Assembly (NCBI GenBank): GCA_030248225.1
Contig: JASANE010007343.1
Location: 44,737-108,736, forward strand
DNA: 64,000 nucleotides
Direction of reading: 5' to 3'
From: Trileptium ribeirensis
Lineage: Eukaryota > Nematoda > Enoplea > Enoplida > Thoracostomopsidae
Position 1 is the first letter of the stretch; every line of letters starts with the position of its first letter. This document shows positions 26,201 through 36,455 of this stretch, in pieces. The notes beneath the pieces were generated by a model. It worked only from the letters and a program-made list of their open reading frames with translations. It made no database searches and was not told the DNA's origin. The position numbers and the translations under genes were made by a program.

Positions 26201-27339
26201 TGTGTTGCACAACCGCAAAATGGTTGCGTTATTGCTGCGTCAAAAGCAGCTAGTTGGCATTGTAGCAACAGTAGTGCTCGCTGAGTTTAATAAGGATGTC
26301 CCCCGCAGTTTGTTATTGGTGCCCCCTCCAGTTTAATATCGGTGTCCCCTTCCAACTGGTGAGGGAACCAATATCAGAGTAGAGGTGACACCATTATCAA
26401 ACTCAACGAGCATTATATTGTTACTACAATACCAACCAGTTGATTTTGACGCGACAATAACTCGACCGTTTTGCGATTGTGTAACACAAGCCAATATTAT
26501 TGCAGCGGCAATATTTTTGATTTTGCTATTGAGAGTGCAATTAAAGCCAATGTGATTATAGCAGCAATATTTTAGCTTGTGCTATGGTTGCAATAACATA
26601 ATGCTATGACAATACTGTTTTGTTACAACATGGTCGCTGCAATAGCTTACGGTGTGCACTTCGTACACTCACTTCTGTATGAATGATGCATAATAACATT
26701 CAAGTATCCTAGCGTTACAATATATGCCCATAATATGTCCAGATTCAAAGTTGCGCCTCAATGAACAGGTTTTACTTCCTTTGTATATCATATTAAATTA
26801 AACATCATTTATCGTTCGTTTGTACAATATTTTTGGTGCTTATACGAATACCGCAACATTATAAAGACATTTTATAATAGTTGACTATATATCCATAAAA
26901 AACCAATAATTAGATGTTAGAGGAGTTCTTCCATTCGACCCATATTTTATTTTTAATTTACCGTAAGCATTAATAACGTAGAAATAACTGGATATTTCAT
27001 CGATTTAAGTTTCAAGCTTGCTGTCGTGCCTTAACGGCTGACGCAAGCCTCGGTAAGCTGATTCTACTAACACCAATATGCAATTTAATAAACTTCTTCG
27101 TCGTAGTAAAATCAGTTTGAAAATTGTAAAACAGCAACCCATCTTTTTTATCATATAACAGTACACATAATCGGAATAAATTATATATCAAATCAGATTC
27201 CGTTTATGTCCAACAAATTTCACCACCATTCCAACAGTTAATAATTTCTTTAGTTTAAAACGACTTACGATAGAACCAAGCTTCCAGGTACTAAAACAAA
27301 TACCGCAACAGGAAACAGATAAACACGTTTGAAAACCAT
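11269..27339 (-). CDS. DRAM-like autophagy/lysosome membrane protein A, seven exons
   Basis: Rebuilt CDS: 27339-27269, 23175-23122, 22318-22251, 19332-19181, 16856-16679, 14931-14849, 12819-11269 (2157 nt, 718 aa). Every junction is GT-AG and phases agree. Residues 1-232 give the six-helix Frag1/DRAM/Sfk1 fold: TM1 about 8-30; FPFISDT at 38-44 with PESC at 49-52; TM2 53-72; VANFQ closing TM3 at 111-115; HLIGATIAFGVGLVY in TM4; SEWLMAFAFICYFLTYAVEL as TM6 at 213-232. DRAM proteins are lysosomal/endosomal membrane proteins that promote autophagy; that role here is by family only. The start is the first ATG after an in-frame TAA. Ordinary DRAMs are about 240-270 aa, whereas this one adds about 480 residues of Ser/Pro/Arg-rich tail with repeated IEDYTRNYT, IEEYESYT and FDDYSRNYT motifs and a proline-rich stretch at 558-577. 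A 5'UTR exon is not identified. Confidence 0.92.
13986..14010. other. Perfect 10-bp-stem hairpin in CpG-rich patch
   Basis: AAAACGCGAT and ATCGCGTTTT flank CGGTA. It sits in a CpG-rich patch (about 13720-14110) within DRAM-A intron 6, where many TTCGCG/CGCGAA words occur. It is probably part of a small unclassified element. Confidence 0.5.
14220..14400 (-). repeat. Dispersed repeat, inverted relative at 53.9 kb
   Basis: On the minus strand this reads TTTTTTGAAATTTGGCC, TCCGGGTATC and ATCTCGAGATAGAGGCTTC, matching in order the plus strand at about 53930-54010. Two diverged copies of an unclassified repeat lie in opposite orientation. This copy is in DRAM-A intron 6. Confidence 0.6.
16095..16470 (-). 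mobile_element. LINE 3' end relic (Jockey-like)
   Basis: Minus-strand frames contain RIGISSN...IEPATVKYLLIECTALKYL, corresponding to the C-terminal Cys/His segment of Jockey-type ORF2. The same region is better preserved at 23.8-24.2 kb, and nucleotides align over about 350 bases, including CAACAGTTTGGATAA/CAACAGTTCTTGATAA. Many stops make it inactive. It lies in DRAM-A intron 5, between exons 5 and 6. Confidence 0.65.
17628..17994 (-). mobile_element. TGGCCTGTCCACAG-family nonautonomous element, copy 1
   Basis: Reverse-oriented copy of the family seen best at 35534-35895. It begins CTGTCCACAGCC...AAAAGTGG and ends GTGGGCCCCACCCCCATTG..GTATGCC. The AT-rich middle, with AATTTTGCTTAAAAATACTAAATATTTCC, is shared. 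It is diverged from the other copies and has no coding capacity. It is in DRAM-A intron 4. Confidence 0.75.
18161..18280. repeat. Exact 60-bp tandem duplication
   Basis: TAAAGAGAAGACTTTCTCGT and the following 40 bases occur at 18161-18220 and again, without any difference, at 18221-18280. Perfect identity implies a very recent duplication or an assembly artefact. It lies in DRAM-A intron 4. The unit is 60 bp, but no coding frame is supported. Confidence 0.95.
19027..19150 (-). pseudogene. Decayed second copy of DRAM-A exon 4
   Basis: Directly downstream of the working exon 4 (19332-19181), the minus strand reads HRQIVELRQYA, nearly identical to exon 4's HRQIVELHQYA. After a small frameshift it continues with YT.YRVINSSNTSVWLGL...VVSLVANF before GTAATT, which could still be a donor. 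The exon start (VALCIYLR and its acceptor) is lost and the main frame meets a TAA. It is either a failed exon duplication or a former mutually exclusive alternative exon. It cannot code a helix in its present form. Confidence 0.85.
20776..21566 (-). repeat. ~0.9-kb dispersed element, copy 2
   Basis: Minus-strand relative of 3065-3973, recognisable by CTGCAGAGCGCAGTGAAGC at one end, two CAATGAGTTT(T/C)(T/C)CATGCCCGAAAA boxes, GACGTCAGAAC and a CACTACGCC...ACTCTGA far end. It carries two internal ~145-bp units where copy 1 carries three. It is in DRAM-A intron 3. Confidence 0.75.
23700..23775 (+). repeat. tRNA-derived SINE-like head
   Basis: TAGCGCTGTGGTTATCA resembles an RNA polymerase III A box and GTGTTCGCACCATCC a B box, about 30 bases apart, as in a tRNA. 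The flanks do not fold into a clean cloverleaf, so this is more likely a SINE head than a tRNA gene. It adjoins the LINE 3' end at 23790. Confidence 0.45.
23790..24960 (-). mobile_element. Jockey-like LINE relic with a nested MITE
   Basis: The upstream part (24960-24609) encodes ...LLLEVHVLGSIPSED... and RIKWYLKCHGDFISPGLNGI, aligning with the Jockey-clade stretch before RT motif 1 (LLETHFPGS and the SPGPDGI box). Reading then enters a TGGCCTGTCCACAG-family element (24608 to about 24205). The LINE resumes below 24205 with CTYCGTKPEAA.HLFMD.KALKDLR, the C-terminal zinc-knuckle-like segment. The middle of the RT is missing, so this is a deleted copy. A matching 3' end is at 16.1-16.5 kb. It lies in DRAM-A intron 1, between exons 1 and 2. 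Confidence 0.75.
24205..24608 (+). mobile_element. TGGCCTGTCCACAG-family element, copy 2
   Basis: It ends CACTTTTCGGAGGGCTGTGG plus ACACGCCA, as in the other copies. The interior carries CCGTCCACCACTCCGCCGAAACCTCCATGTTCA-like and AT-rich blocks in the same order. The left end is eroded. It sits inside the Jockey-like LINE relic. Confidence 0.75.
25009..26060 (-). repeat. ~0.9-kb dispersed element, copy 3, with an insertion
   Basis: Relative of 3065-3973 and 20776-21566: TCTATCGAGATTGCAGAGC at one end, CAATGAGTTTCTCATGCCCG, then from 25691 the GAGGAACCACGAGGGTGCC block and the CCGATCACACACACACAGACGG end. Bases at about 25262-25690 are foreign, GC-rich and contain CCCC/GGGG runs and a TAAGCC...GGCTTA inverted repeat like that at 43750. 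Confidence 0.75.
26074..26658. mobile_element. Foldback element, ~585 bp, almost entirely inverted repeat
   Basis: The left arm starts TTGCACACCGCAAGCTATTG and the right arm, inverted, TGCACACCGTAAGCTATTGC. Both then share CATTATGTTATTGCAA, GCTAAAATATTGC, a GTGTTNCACAA(C/T)CGCAAAA block, GCGTCAAAA and GCTCG(C/T)TGAGTTT. Pairing continues to a centre near 26360. The right arm has an extra ~60-bp block. The centre is made of copies of a (C)AGTTTNATAT(T/C)GGTGTCCCC minisatellite. No target duplication is clear. It lies in DRAM-A intron 1. Confidence 0.85.
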
Positions 27340-30300
27340 GTTCTTGCTATAAAACAAGGTATATTATATGATCTTTTGGTAGATACAGTTGCAATAACTA
27401 GGACTGTCCTAACAAATCCGAAACTCCTGCAGGTTAAAAAGTTTCACCATTATGTGTCGTTGGCAGTTATAACAGCATTGGCACAGAATCGATCGATAAA
27501 CGATTCGAAATATACATAATACAAAATCAAACTGAAACAATAACATTACATTTAAAAAGTGGGTTGGATATTGTCAAGGTTTTCCTAGCCTAGAACTATC
27601 ACGTCAAGTATTCCCCTCGAATAATAGTATCATGTCTTGTATCTCCACGCCTAAGACTAAGCCTACGCCTAAACTTATCCTGTGCATAGAATTAAACTTT
27701 ACATTTTTGACTAATGGTACTCATGTCGATTCCCTCTGTTACGGGGGCGGGGGGCTTGACATGATCCCCTGCGTTCAGCAATAACGAAGCCTATTACATA
27801 CACCAGTTTGTACACACACCATCTAATCAAACTATCTTTACCAAAGTATGTGAGTAGCTTATTACAGAGCAAATGAGCTAGCTGACCAAAAGCATATAAA
27901 ACTAAGTCAAATTTTAAGACTTCCTTTTGCGTTTACAGAGAATCACCAGGACACCGTTAAGTGTAATATGCTAACTCACTAGCGCATAACATTGCAACCA
28001 AGCCATAAGATGTTAAAAATTTACAATACATTACGTTGAACCAGCTACTAGAACGTAGTCGAATGAAATCTATTAGCGCTAGGGCGCAGTAAGAGAGGCA
28101 CGCCCCCCTAACCTTCGGCAAATATACGATTTTCCTTATGGTTCCCGCAATTGAAGTTGCCCCGTCTTTCGAATAGCGTGCTGCGCCCCTGATTAACGTC
28201 CAAAAACCTTCAATCGGCATAACCAAGAAGAAAATTATTAAGGAAATTTATCAAAAATGCATTACATTTCAAAAAATCCACACGTTTTTAACAATCCAAC
28301 GATAATGTAAAGTGGAAGCGACTGGAAGCGAATATTTTTATCCCAAACATCCTCAGATAAACAAAGCAAAGCTAGACGGTGCCTCCAAAAACAGCGAATC
28401 ATACACCAGGACACCTGAACATCACACCCATAAAATAATACAACAGCTCTACAGAAAAAAAACAAGATATCTCCTATGATATTTGTGTAAATTGAATACC
28501 CACGTGGCAAAAATTACGAAACAAAATAATTTGCCCAAAAATTATTTATTATCACGTTTATATCTAGGACACCAAACAATTATTCAACCATTAACTCATT
28601 AAATTTTATTTGATCACCCTGCAAATGTCCTTCAGGAAGAGAAATAACTACATACTACGTCAATATTCTAATGCAAAAAAAAACTCAAAACAACTCCTTA
28701 TGACAGCACAGATCACCGAAGTAGAATAATTTTGACATGAAATTGAAACACAGGATGTCAAACAATTTTGCCATCGATATAAAATAAATTTCTATTCAAA
28801 ACCTCAAAACTCTGATAGCAATGATAATATATCAGCGTGCAAAAAGTTGGTAATTTTTAGTTCTTTGTGATCAATTTTTTTTAAATCCAACCACGATGTG
28901 TACACTTGAAATAACAAGAATTTCTAAATATTTTCCTGAGATTTGACTATGATTTCAAGATCACACCAATCGGATGTATTACTATATGCGATGCAATCGT
29001 TCGACAGACATGAGTTTGCAAAATAACAAAAAATATTAGTAGACAGAAAAAACTATTGCGATGGCCAATCAAGATATCTAACAGCGATTTTTACTAAGGC
29101 ATCTACAATGGTTCTAGGGTAATGTATTGGCAAGGCCGGTGCTAATATGCGAGTGCCCGTCCCAAAATGTTGTGAGTGGTCCCCCAAACAATGGAATCAA
29201 CCCATGCAAACTATGGTGTGAATAACCACTAATGTCGCCCTGACCGTGCGGCGCCGCTCATCATCCATAGTATTTCATTTTCTGAAAGAAATTTTATTAA
29301 AACATATTTAAACACTAGTCTGATTGAAGTATCTGAAAAAATTCAAAATATGGAAGAAGGTGCGCTGAGCTTCCCCTCACTGGAAGTATAATGGCTTTAA
29401 ATTTACAAATATCGAACTTACATCTGGTTGTGTTTTAAATGTGATTTTATGCGCATTGCGCCAGAAAAAAATTGTACTAGTGAAGCTCGCTTGCGAGCCA
29501 GAATTCGAGTGGTGAGAACAATCCCCCAAAATCTGTTGTAGAAATCACACACAAACATAGCCTACACACAGTACGCAGGTGCAGCATTATATAAACCGTG
29601 AGTTATGAGTAATAGTTGCGCCCGCCTCTTTCGATAGCGAACGTATGCAGTAGACAAAACATCATACAACGAGTACAAAAACAATCAACTAACAATTTAA
29701 TAATTCAATAAAACCCTAAATTGACGGTGAAAAGAACGTTAAAGAATTCAAATCGACACTTGAGAAAAATCTCATTTTTCATACCAAGTATGAAGCAGAA
29801 GTGTAAAAAATATTTGCCATACAATATTTTTGACACTCGCAATCAGCTTGTTGGCCCAGAAAACCCATATCTGTCACTAAAACCAACAATAAACACACAT
29901 TTAGATGCACTTCCCACGACTTTTCGCCAAATATGAAATTTTTCGCCAACTATAAGCTTATAGACTCCAGATTGGGAAGTAGTTGAAAAACTTGTTATAT
30001 CATTGGAAAGCCCTGGTAAAGCTACATGGAATAGGCCTATTAGTTTGCTGATACCTCGTGCATTTATTGAGAAAAGTCGCAAAAACTGGAGGGAGTGAAC
30101 GAAAAATGGACCAAAATGACGTCATTTTGCTCCATAACTTTTCCCACGGCAAAAAAATTCAAAAATCGCGCTCGGTCACTACAACTAAATCGACCATTGG
30201 GGTTCGAATGAGCTATAGTGCATCAAAATTCGCCCAACCGTTATCGAGATCCAGGGCGACGGACACACACAGGCAGGACCTCCTCAACCCCCCTCCAAAG

Positions 30301-31930
30301 CCAAAATTGAAAATTCTCGTTCCACTCGAATTCAATTATGTGAGAGGCCCCTTATCGTGTGTGTGAGTGCCTCGCAATTGGAGGTGGGGGTACTGGTTAA
30401 CCTAACCCCGGCTCTGTGTATCGAGTAATTAATCATATTGTGTATTCCAGAAAATTCTATTAACACCATATAAACAGGAAAATAATGTTAACAAGAATCA
30501 CAGTACCGTCGATATCGATAGCCCGATATCACAGTATTGTCGTTCTATAACTCGGCTAAATAATTGTTTATGTCTCTACTGAATGTCAGCAGGGACTGAT
30601 AGCTGTTTGTTCGACATAGCCAGCAGAATATCAAGGTTCCGGAAACTGACGCATATCCTAATATACGATTATGGATAAACACACAATTTAAAACCCAGAC
30701 GAAGGTAAACTCTAACTCTTGCATTCGTCCGCCGCGGACAAGAATTGCACACTGGGAATATGTCTCGAAGCAGTACTCTGAAATAATAGAAACACGTGCG
30801 AAAGGTTCCATTACTTACCAACATTTTGTCAGCAAGGAAATGAAGCCAAAGTGTCGAGTCATCTCATGATGTGTGGCGTAAGGACTTGCTCAGAAAGATA
30901 ACTCTGACCGAGTCACAACGCTCGGGATGGAAACAGACCAGATTCACTGATAGCAAACATTGCTAGCCATTGCAGAAAGTTGGTTTTGTGTAACTATACG
31001 GCGTTTTATTATCGTGTAAACCCCAGTTCTTAAGCGGAAAAGATCATTCGTTGGCAAGAACACCTTCATTATAATTTTTAACCGAAGTTTCTATTAGAAT
31101 GAGGAATGATTATAGAAACAATACACGATAGCAAAAGTATAATCAAACTCGACGCAATATAGCTAAAGCTATACAATATATATTTGAAGCAATCAGTAAA
31201 TTATCACGACAGCCTGGAGTCTTAAACTTTGCTACAAAAGCAAAACGTCACATTAAAGCAGTGACGATTCTACGATCACTATATTCTACGAATAACCGCT
31301 ATTACGCTCATTTTTATTGAAACCTATACAAGACATATTGGACGAAAGACAATTTCAGTATAGTCTTTACTAATCAAACAACTTGAATTAAATCAATTAT
31401 AGCTAAGTACTGACAAGCAAAAACCACAGCATTTATGCAGATTATGTACTATTCCGTAATGATTCTTTTAATTATTTAAAAACCCGGTATATAACAACAG
31501 CAAAGAGAACTCGTTAGCCAAACAATCTCTAAGTGTTTGGGTTTTTGCATCGAACTCCTTGCCACCACTTCGTTATGTAAGCGCCTTAACCAGCTATTCA
31601 CGGCATAAATTTATATGATATAAATCTCCGATATGCAAAATTGTCATAGCAAAACTATTTATATAATTAATGTCTATATATGTGCACGCAACCCATTTCC
31701 GCACTTCGTGCTGCAAGCACTTTGACCACGTTACGAAATTATGTTATAAATCTGCGATATAAAATTTGTCACAGTAAATACTACATATTTTAATATTGAT
31801 ATTAATACCAAGATCGGTTCGGATAAATATCGGTTCTGAGAAGTAAAGTACGCAAGCAACAAATATTTGTATTAACGAAAATTCGTATCCAAAATTTCGG
31901 CATGCACATTTATAGACGGTAAAAGGAACA
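27340..31930. other. Gene-poor stretch upstream of DRAM-A
   Basis: The DRAM-A promoter and any 5'UTR exon should be near the right of 27339, but I see no decisive signal. The block at about 30100-30420 carries GTTCGAATGAGC, TCAAAATTCG and CGGACACACACAGGCAGG in an order also found at the end of the ~0.9-kb family. A minus-strand frame at 30545-30791 has an acceptor-like TTATTTCAG but no usable upstream coding sequence. No gene is called. Confidence 0.4.
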
Positions 31931-32029
31931 TAAGTTAATATATTTGATAATTTATAGTGCAATTATGCGTCTGTCGCACAGAAGTGCGTGCACGAACTGT
32001 ACACCGTAGACACGCGCGCAACGAATTCA

Positions 32030-32240
32030 CGCAAAATGAAGGCAACGGCTTTCCATCGCAAGAAAAATGAAGACAATGGCTTTCCATTGCACGGAAAATG
32101 AAGACAACGGCTTTCCAGTGCACGCAAAATGAAGACAACGGCTTTCCAGTGCACGTAAAATGTAGACAACGGCTTTCCATTGCACGCAAAATGAAGACAA
32201 TGGTTTTCCCTTGCACGCAAAATGCTGATAACGAGCTTTT
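32030..32240. repeat. 31-bp minisatellite, six to seven units
   Basis: The unit CGCAAAATGAAGACAACGGC plus TTTCCAGTGCA repeats from 32030 with a strict 31-base period and few substitutions; the last copy near 32216 is partial. Because 31 is not a multiple of three and the unit lacks minus-strand stops, all three minus frames stay open through it. The resulting frames are repeat artefacts. Confidence 0.95.
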
Positions 32241-32550
32241 ATTACCACATGTATAGTGAAATATTGATAACAATGATTATGTCGCGAGAGAAATGGTAGC
32301 GTCTATATTTATAGCTTGCGTGCAATGGTTGATACCATATCTACAACAACATGCAATCGCAGCAATCTTATCTGCATCTTTGTGCAATGGTAGTGCCTAT
32401 ATGTACAGGTTGCAGGCAATTGGACTACAATGTCTACAAAATGTGTGCAGTTTTGGAGAACGTAAATACAACTACCAGTAGATATAGATTTCATAATTGC
32501 TGATTCACAGAATAATAAGCCTATCTACTCGAAAATTTTTGTTACATACA

Positions 32551-32700
32551 TGTTGTATGTAACCCGTGCTACACACAACATGTCGTATGTAACCAATGTT
32601 ACATACGACATGTCGCATGTAACTAATGTTACATACAACATGTCGTATGTAACTAATGTTACATACGACATGTCGTATGTAACTAATGTTACATACGACA
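32551..32700. repeat. Palindromic 30-bp minisatellite, five units
   Basis: Five units in exact 30-base register. Each is itself a palindrome with 13-base arms TGTCGTATGTAAC around TAAT; the last two are identical and the first most diverged. The half-unit GTTACATACGACATG also caps the inverted repeat at the far end of the element (34075-34090), so array and terminus share an origin. Confidence 0.95.
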
Positions 32701-32719
32701 TGTTTATGAAATGATTCTT

Positions 32720-32850
32720 TTCCAGTTTGATATTGGTGTCCCCCTAGTTTGATATTGGTGCCCCTTCCAGTTTTATATTGGTGCGCCCCTCCAGTTTTAT
32801 ATTGGTGCGCCCCTCCAGGTTGATATTTGTGCTTCCCTCCAGTGTACGAT
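32720..32850. repeat. 24-bp minisatellite, five to six units
   Basis: Units of the form CCAGTTTTATATTGGTGCGC plus CCCT, with variants at GTGTCC/GTGCCC. The same motif in fewer copies forms the centre of the foldback element at 26.3 kb. Confidence 0.85.
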
Positions 32851-33176
32851 ATTGTAATTAAAGAGTTCAATATCGCACTGTGCGCCTGTCGTTCCTATTA
32901 CAGGGGGATACTGTTGACTTAATCTCGGTTTCAGATTTGGTTTCAAAATGAGCGTTTTTCCGGGCAGTAATTCGACTAAATGTTGCTTTTATAATCAGCA
33001 TTATTGTAGTGAACAGTCCGATATGATTTAATATGTAACTATAGGTGATTATGCATTACACAACCATATTAGTTATCTTGTTTTCAATTATGTATTATAT
33101 ACTACGCTTTGTAGTTGCTAGCGAATAATTAACATTGAATAACGCAAGAGTATCAGTCATTCTTTAGTGGTATAGC

Positions 33177-34035
33177 ACAAGCAGAACTTCGGCAGCTTGT
33201 ATCTTTTCCCACGAGAGAAAATAAAATTTTGGACTTAATTCTGACTAACTCATCCATGACAGTTAGTGGAATCGACTGCTGCGAACTTTTCTCGGGTTCG
33301 GACCATTTTTCAATCGATTTTCATGTATATGGAAAAATAGTTTCCTTTGAAAACCAACACAACCCCGAATTTGATTTTAGAGAAGCTGATTTTTAAAAAC
33401 TGAATAAATTTCTTTTATCTGTTGGTTTTATTAAAATGTTCTGTTCATTGTATAATGTAAACGATATGTGGTGTCTTTTCTATAATATTTTGCTATTTGC
33501 TTGTCAACTGTTATTTGTTCCTAAGAAAACCCTATCCCGCTCTCTGAGCAAACCGAAATATCCTTCTCATATCCAGCGAATTGAGCGCGAGAATGCTAAA
33601 CATTGGAAACGAAAGCATATGCAAACGCTCCGGAGACTTTTCCGAATATAAAAAGGTGGCCAGAAAATGGTCAAAAGAAATTTCGAAATTTATACAAACC
33701 CGGGAGAGCAAAATTCTAAAATCACGCGACAGAAGCAACCTTTTTAAGTATGTTAATAAGCGTTGTTTCTCCAAATTTGGTGTTGGTGTGTTAAAAAAAT
33801 CGCGTCAGGCGAAATACTTATTGAAGATAGTAGTCGCAGTGAACTACTCGCTTCCATTTTCGCCAGTGTATTCATTACCGATGACGGAAATACGCCACTA
33901 ACCGCTTGCAATCCAAGCGGCCATAAATTATCTTGGGTGCCCTTTACGCCCTTAAACGTTTATAATGCACTATCAGAATTAAAAAATAAACACAGTCATT
34001 CACCGGATGGCCTCACTCAATATTTCCTTCGCTAA
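33177..34035 (+). mobile_element. CR1-like LINE ORF2 fragment (endonuclease end and linker)
   Basis: The plus strand reads LRQLVSFPTRENKILDLILT, then FSGSDHFSIDF, the C-terminal motifs of an apurinic-type endonuclease, the SDH being its catalytic signature. A linker follows with frameshifts (LSRSLSKPKYPSHIQRIERE, SKILKSRDRSNLFKYVNKR, ASIFASVFITDDGN) and then LSELKNKHSHSPDGLTQYFL, the start of the RT domain, where it stops. The remaining RT is absent. At least one stop and two frameshifts make it dead. Confidence 0.85.
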
Positions 34036-34139
34036 ATAAAGGACTCGATATGCTTCCCGCTCGCCTACATATTTGACATGTCGTATGTAACAAAAATATT
34101 CGAGTAGATGGGCGCATTATTCTGTGAATCAGCAATAAG

Positions 34140-35530
34140 ATATATTCAATTCAGTACTATATAGATTTCCGTCTTAGTTTTTTCGTAGTTTCAGAATTTG
34201 AAAATATATATATTTGTAAGATTAAGAAGGTATGTATATATAACACACCTTGACAGAGACTACTTGAACACTACAAAACATAGGTGAATTAAAGCGAGGA
34301 GCAGTTTGGCATTGCACAATATTACCAAAGGATAGCAATTAATTATATTGAACGTTTAACACGACAGTGAAGGTACGAAAGCCGTATGCGCTATCGTAGA
34401 GGATGCTTTCAACTTTCACCGATACCTTTTAATAAAACTAAAATATTGAATAGTCCTGATATCCGAATTTTATAATTCGAAAAATTAGTGTCTTGTCGAT
34501 GCCAAGTTTTGCAACTCTGTGCGTATATAAAATTTGTAAATTATAGTTCAGCCAGCAGCTTCGTATTATACAAGATATACACGTAGCTGTAGTTAGCAAA
34601 CGAATATTCGGTCAGACTCGTGTTCTACAAAATCATTCGTTCAAACGTGGCCAATAAATATTCATCGATTATGGAGATACGGCCGTTTTCATGTTCCACG
34701 GGTCTAATGGACCCACGAGTAAAACAAATTGTTAACTAGAGGCATTAATCGATAACAACAACTCGTCATCAACAGCTACAAAGCATTACGCATTATTTAC
34801 CTTACGATGTCTGCACCTAGGGCCGAATTCTGTCACAGAGCCAATTCCGGCCCGTGACAAAAAGGAACAGCCACATCCGGCCCTCCTTAAATAAAATAAA
34901 TAGCTAAGCTATGCTAGTATGTTAGTATGAAATGAGAATGGATATATCTCAGGGTTTGATAGCTGAGACGGACTACTGAAAAAATATTAAGATTCAGTTT
35001 AGCAGCTTGTGTTACAGGGAAAATATTTAGCTCTAGGCCCAAAAAAAGGCAAAGAAATACTGCCATGTATACCACGATATATGATGATGATAATAAACTA
35101 ATTGACTTGATTTGTGGGCTTAAGTAAAAACCCAGACCCCAAAACAATACAAAATTTTTTATTCTCGATTTTCAAGAAAATGTGTAACCATGTGTAATTT
35201 TTAACAAAGATTTCGAACCTGCGCATATATTGACAAGGGATGTTGGGCTGTATCTTAGACTGTTATTAGCGAGGACATACGTTAGAATCTTGGCCAAAAA
35301 CCCTTTGTTAGAGACACATTCATATTTATATTTAGTTCCTCGACTACTTGCTGGAAACTAGAGTCTCGTTTAGTAGTAGAAGAAGGATGCGTGACTGGAT
35401 GACACCGTGGCTATCGGGCTCGAACCCTACCTCGATGTGATGCCCAGTAATAACTGAATACGCTAGCAGTTATTTACATATGCAACGAACTAAGATCCAT
35501 CGAAGACAAAAGCGCAACGCTTAAGCACCA
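34140..35530. other. Gene-poor stretch
   Basis: AT-rich. At about 35380-35440 a GGCTCGAACCC B-box-like word follows a TGGATGACACCGTGGCT stretch, a weak hint of another tRNA-derived SINE. Nothing else is recognised. Confidence 0.3.
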
Positions 35531-35533
35531 ATC

Positions 35534-35895
35534 TGGCCTGTCCACAGTGGGGGGACCCCCCCCAATCCCCCATTGTTCGTGAGATTTTCCCCCATGTCCA
35601 TCCCCCCACTCGGCCCAAACCCCCATGTTCAACTAATTCCAAAAATTTTTATGTCTGAAAATTTATGTTCTTTGTTTGCAAATTGTTTTTAAACATTAAT
35701 TACTATTTATAATGCTAAAATATTGTTTTTTAGCTTGAAAGTACGTTCACAGTAGTAAAAATGCATGAAAATATGGAAATATTTTGTATTTTTAAACAAA
35801 ATTTATCCCCCCCACTTTGAAATTTCCCCCGAGAATGAACATGGGGCCCCCCGAAGTTCCTCCCCCCCACTTTTCGGAGGGCTGTGGACAGGCCA
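35534..35895 (+). mobile_element. TGGCCTGTCCACAG-family element, copy 3 (best preserved)
   Basis: Perfect 14-bp terminal inverted repeats, TGGCCTGTCCACAG and CTGTGGACAGGCCA, enclose 362 bp. G/C-run blocks lie at each end (CCCCCCCAATCCCCC; CACTTTTCGGAGGG) around an AT-rich core. There is no coding capacity. Flanks do not show an exact 8-bp duplication (CACCAATC and GCCAATAA), so the superfamily is open. Confidence 0.85.
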
Positions 35896-36455
35896 GCCAA
35901 TAACACTTATTTGGTAGTGTATAAACTGACAAATGTGATAAGGAAATATACATATTCATGGAAATTTCCACAAAGTTTTCGTGGAAATGAAGCTAAGATA
36001 GAAACCAAAAATTCCTTTCCATGCCATCCCGTACATGTTATACAGCCATTTAGAAACAACCAACAACACATAATTGCATATAAACATAACAGAATTATAA
36101 TAGTAAAATAATAACATTAATATTAATTCAGCGAGACTCAAACTGTACACCGAGCACTATAATGCCTGGAAAACTTGTGGAATTCGATTGAATACATTAA
36201 TTACTCGAGCGGCGAAAGTAACGATACAACGTAAAACTAATAACGCATAAACTGAATTCGTGCGGTGCTCCAATTTTGTATGATAGCACCAAAAGTACAC
36301 TATTCCATATATTTTATGTCAACGCATTTTTATCACAAAAATTTACCGAACGACGAAAACTACCATCAGCAAACTTAAAGTGCCCAAGCAAGGCACCTGT
36401 AAACATATATGCAATAGTCGAAAATAAATAAATTCGCCTCCTGTCGCAATCAAAT

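Larger units (their letters stand above)
32497..34135. mobile_element. Composite element bounded by ~56-bp inverted repeats
   Basis: TTGCTGATTCACAGAATAAT...CATCTACTCGA..TTTTTGTTACATAC at 32497-32552 recurs inverted at 34080-34135. Between them lie a palindromic minisatellite, a 24-bp minisatellite, about 300 bp of AT-rich DNA and a truncated LINE ORF2. A nonautonomous DNA element that captured or was invaded by a LINE is one reading; an inverted duplication around a LINE insertion is another. Confidence 0.65.

Noticed and set aside
30545..30811. Minus-strand frame behind TTATTTCAG, with a GTAAGT only 41 bases upstream
   Set aside because: The phase that joins the frame meets a TGA a few codons upstream with no ATG between, so it is not supported as coding.
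32551..32700. Regular 30-bp repeats reminiscent of a CRISPR array
   Set aside because: Units abut with no unique spacers, each is a palindrome, and the genome is eukaryotic.
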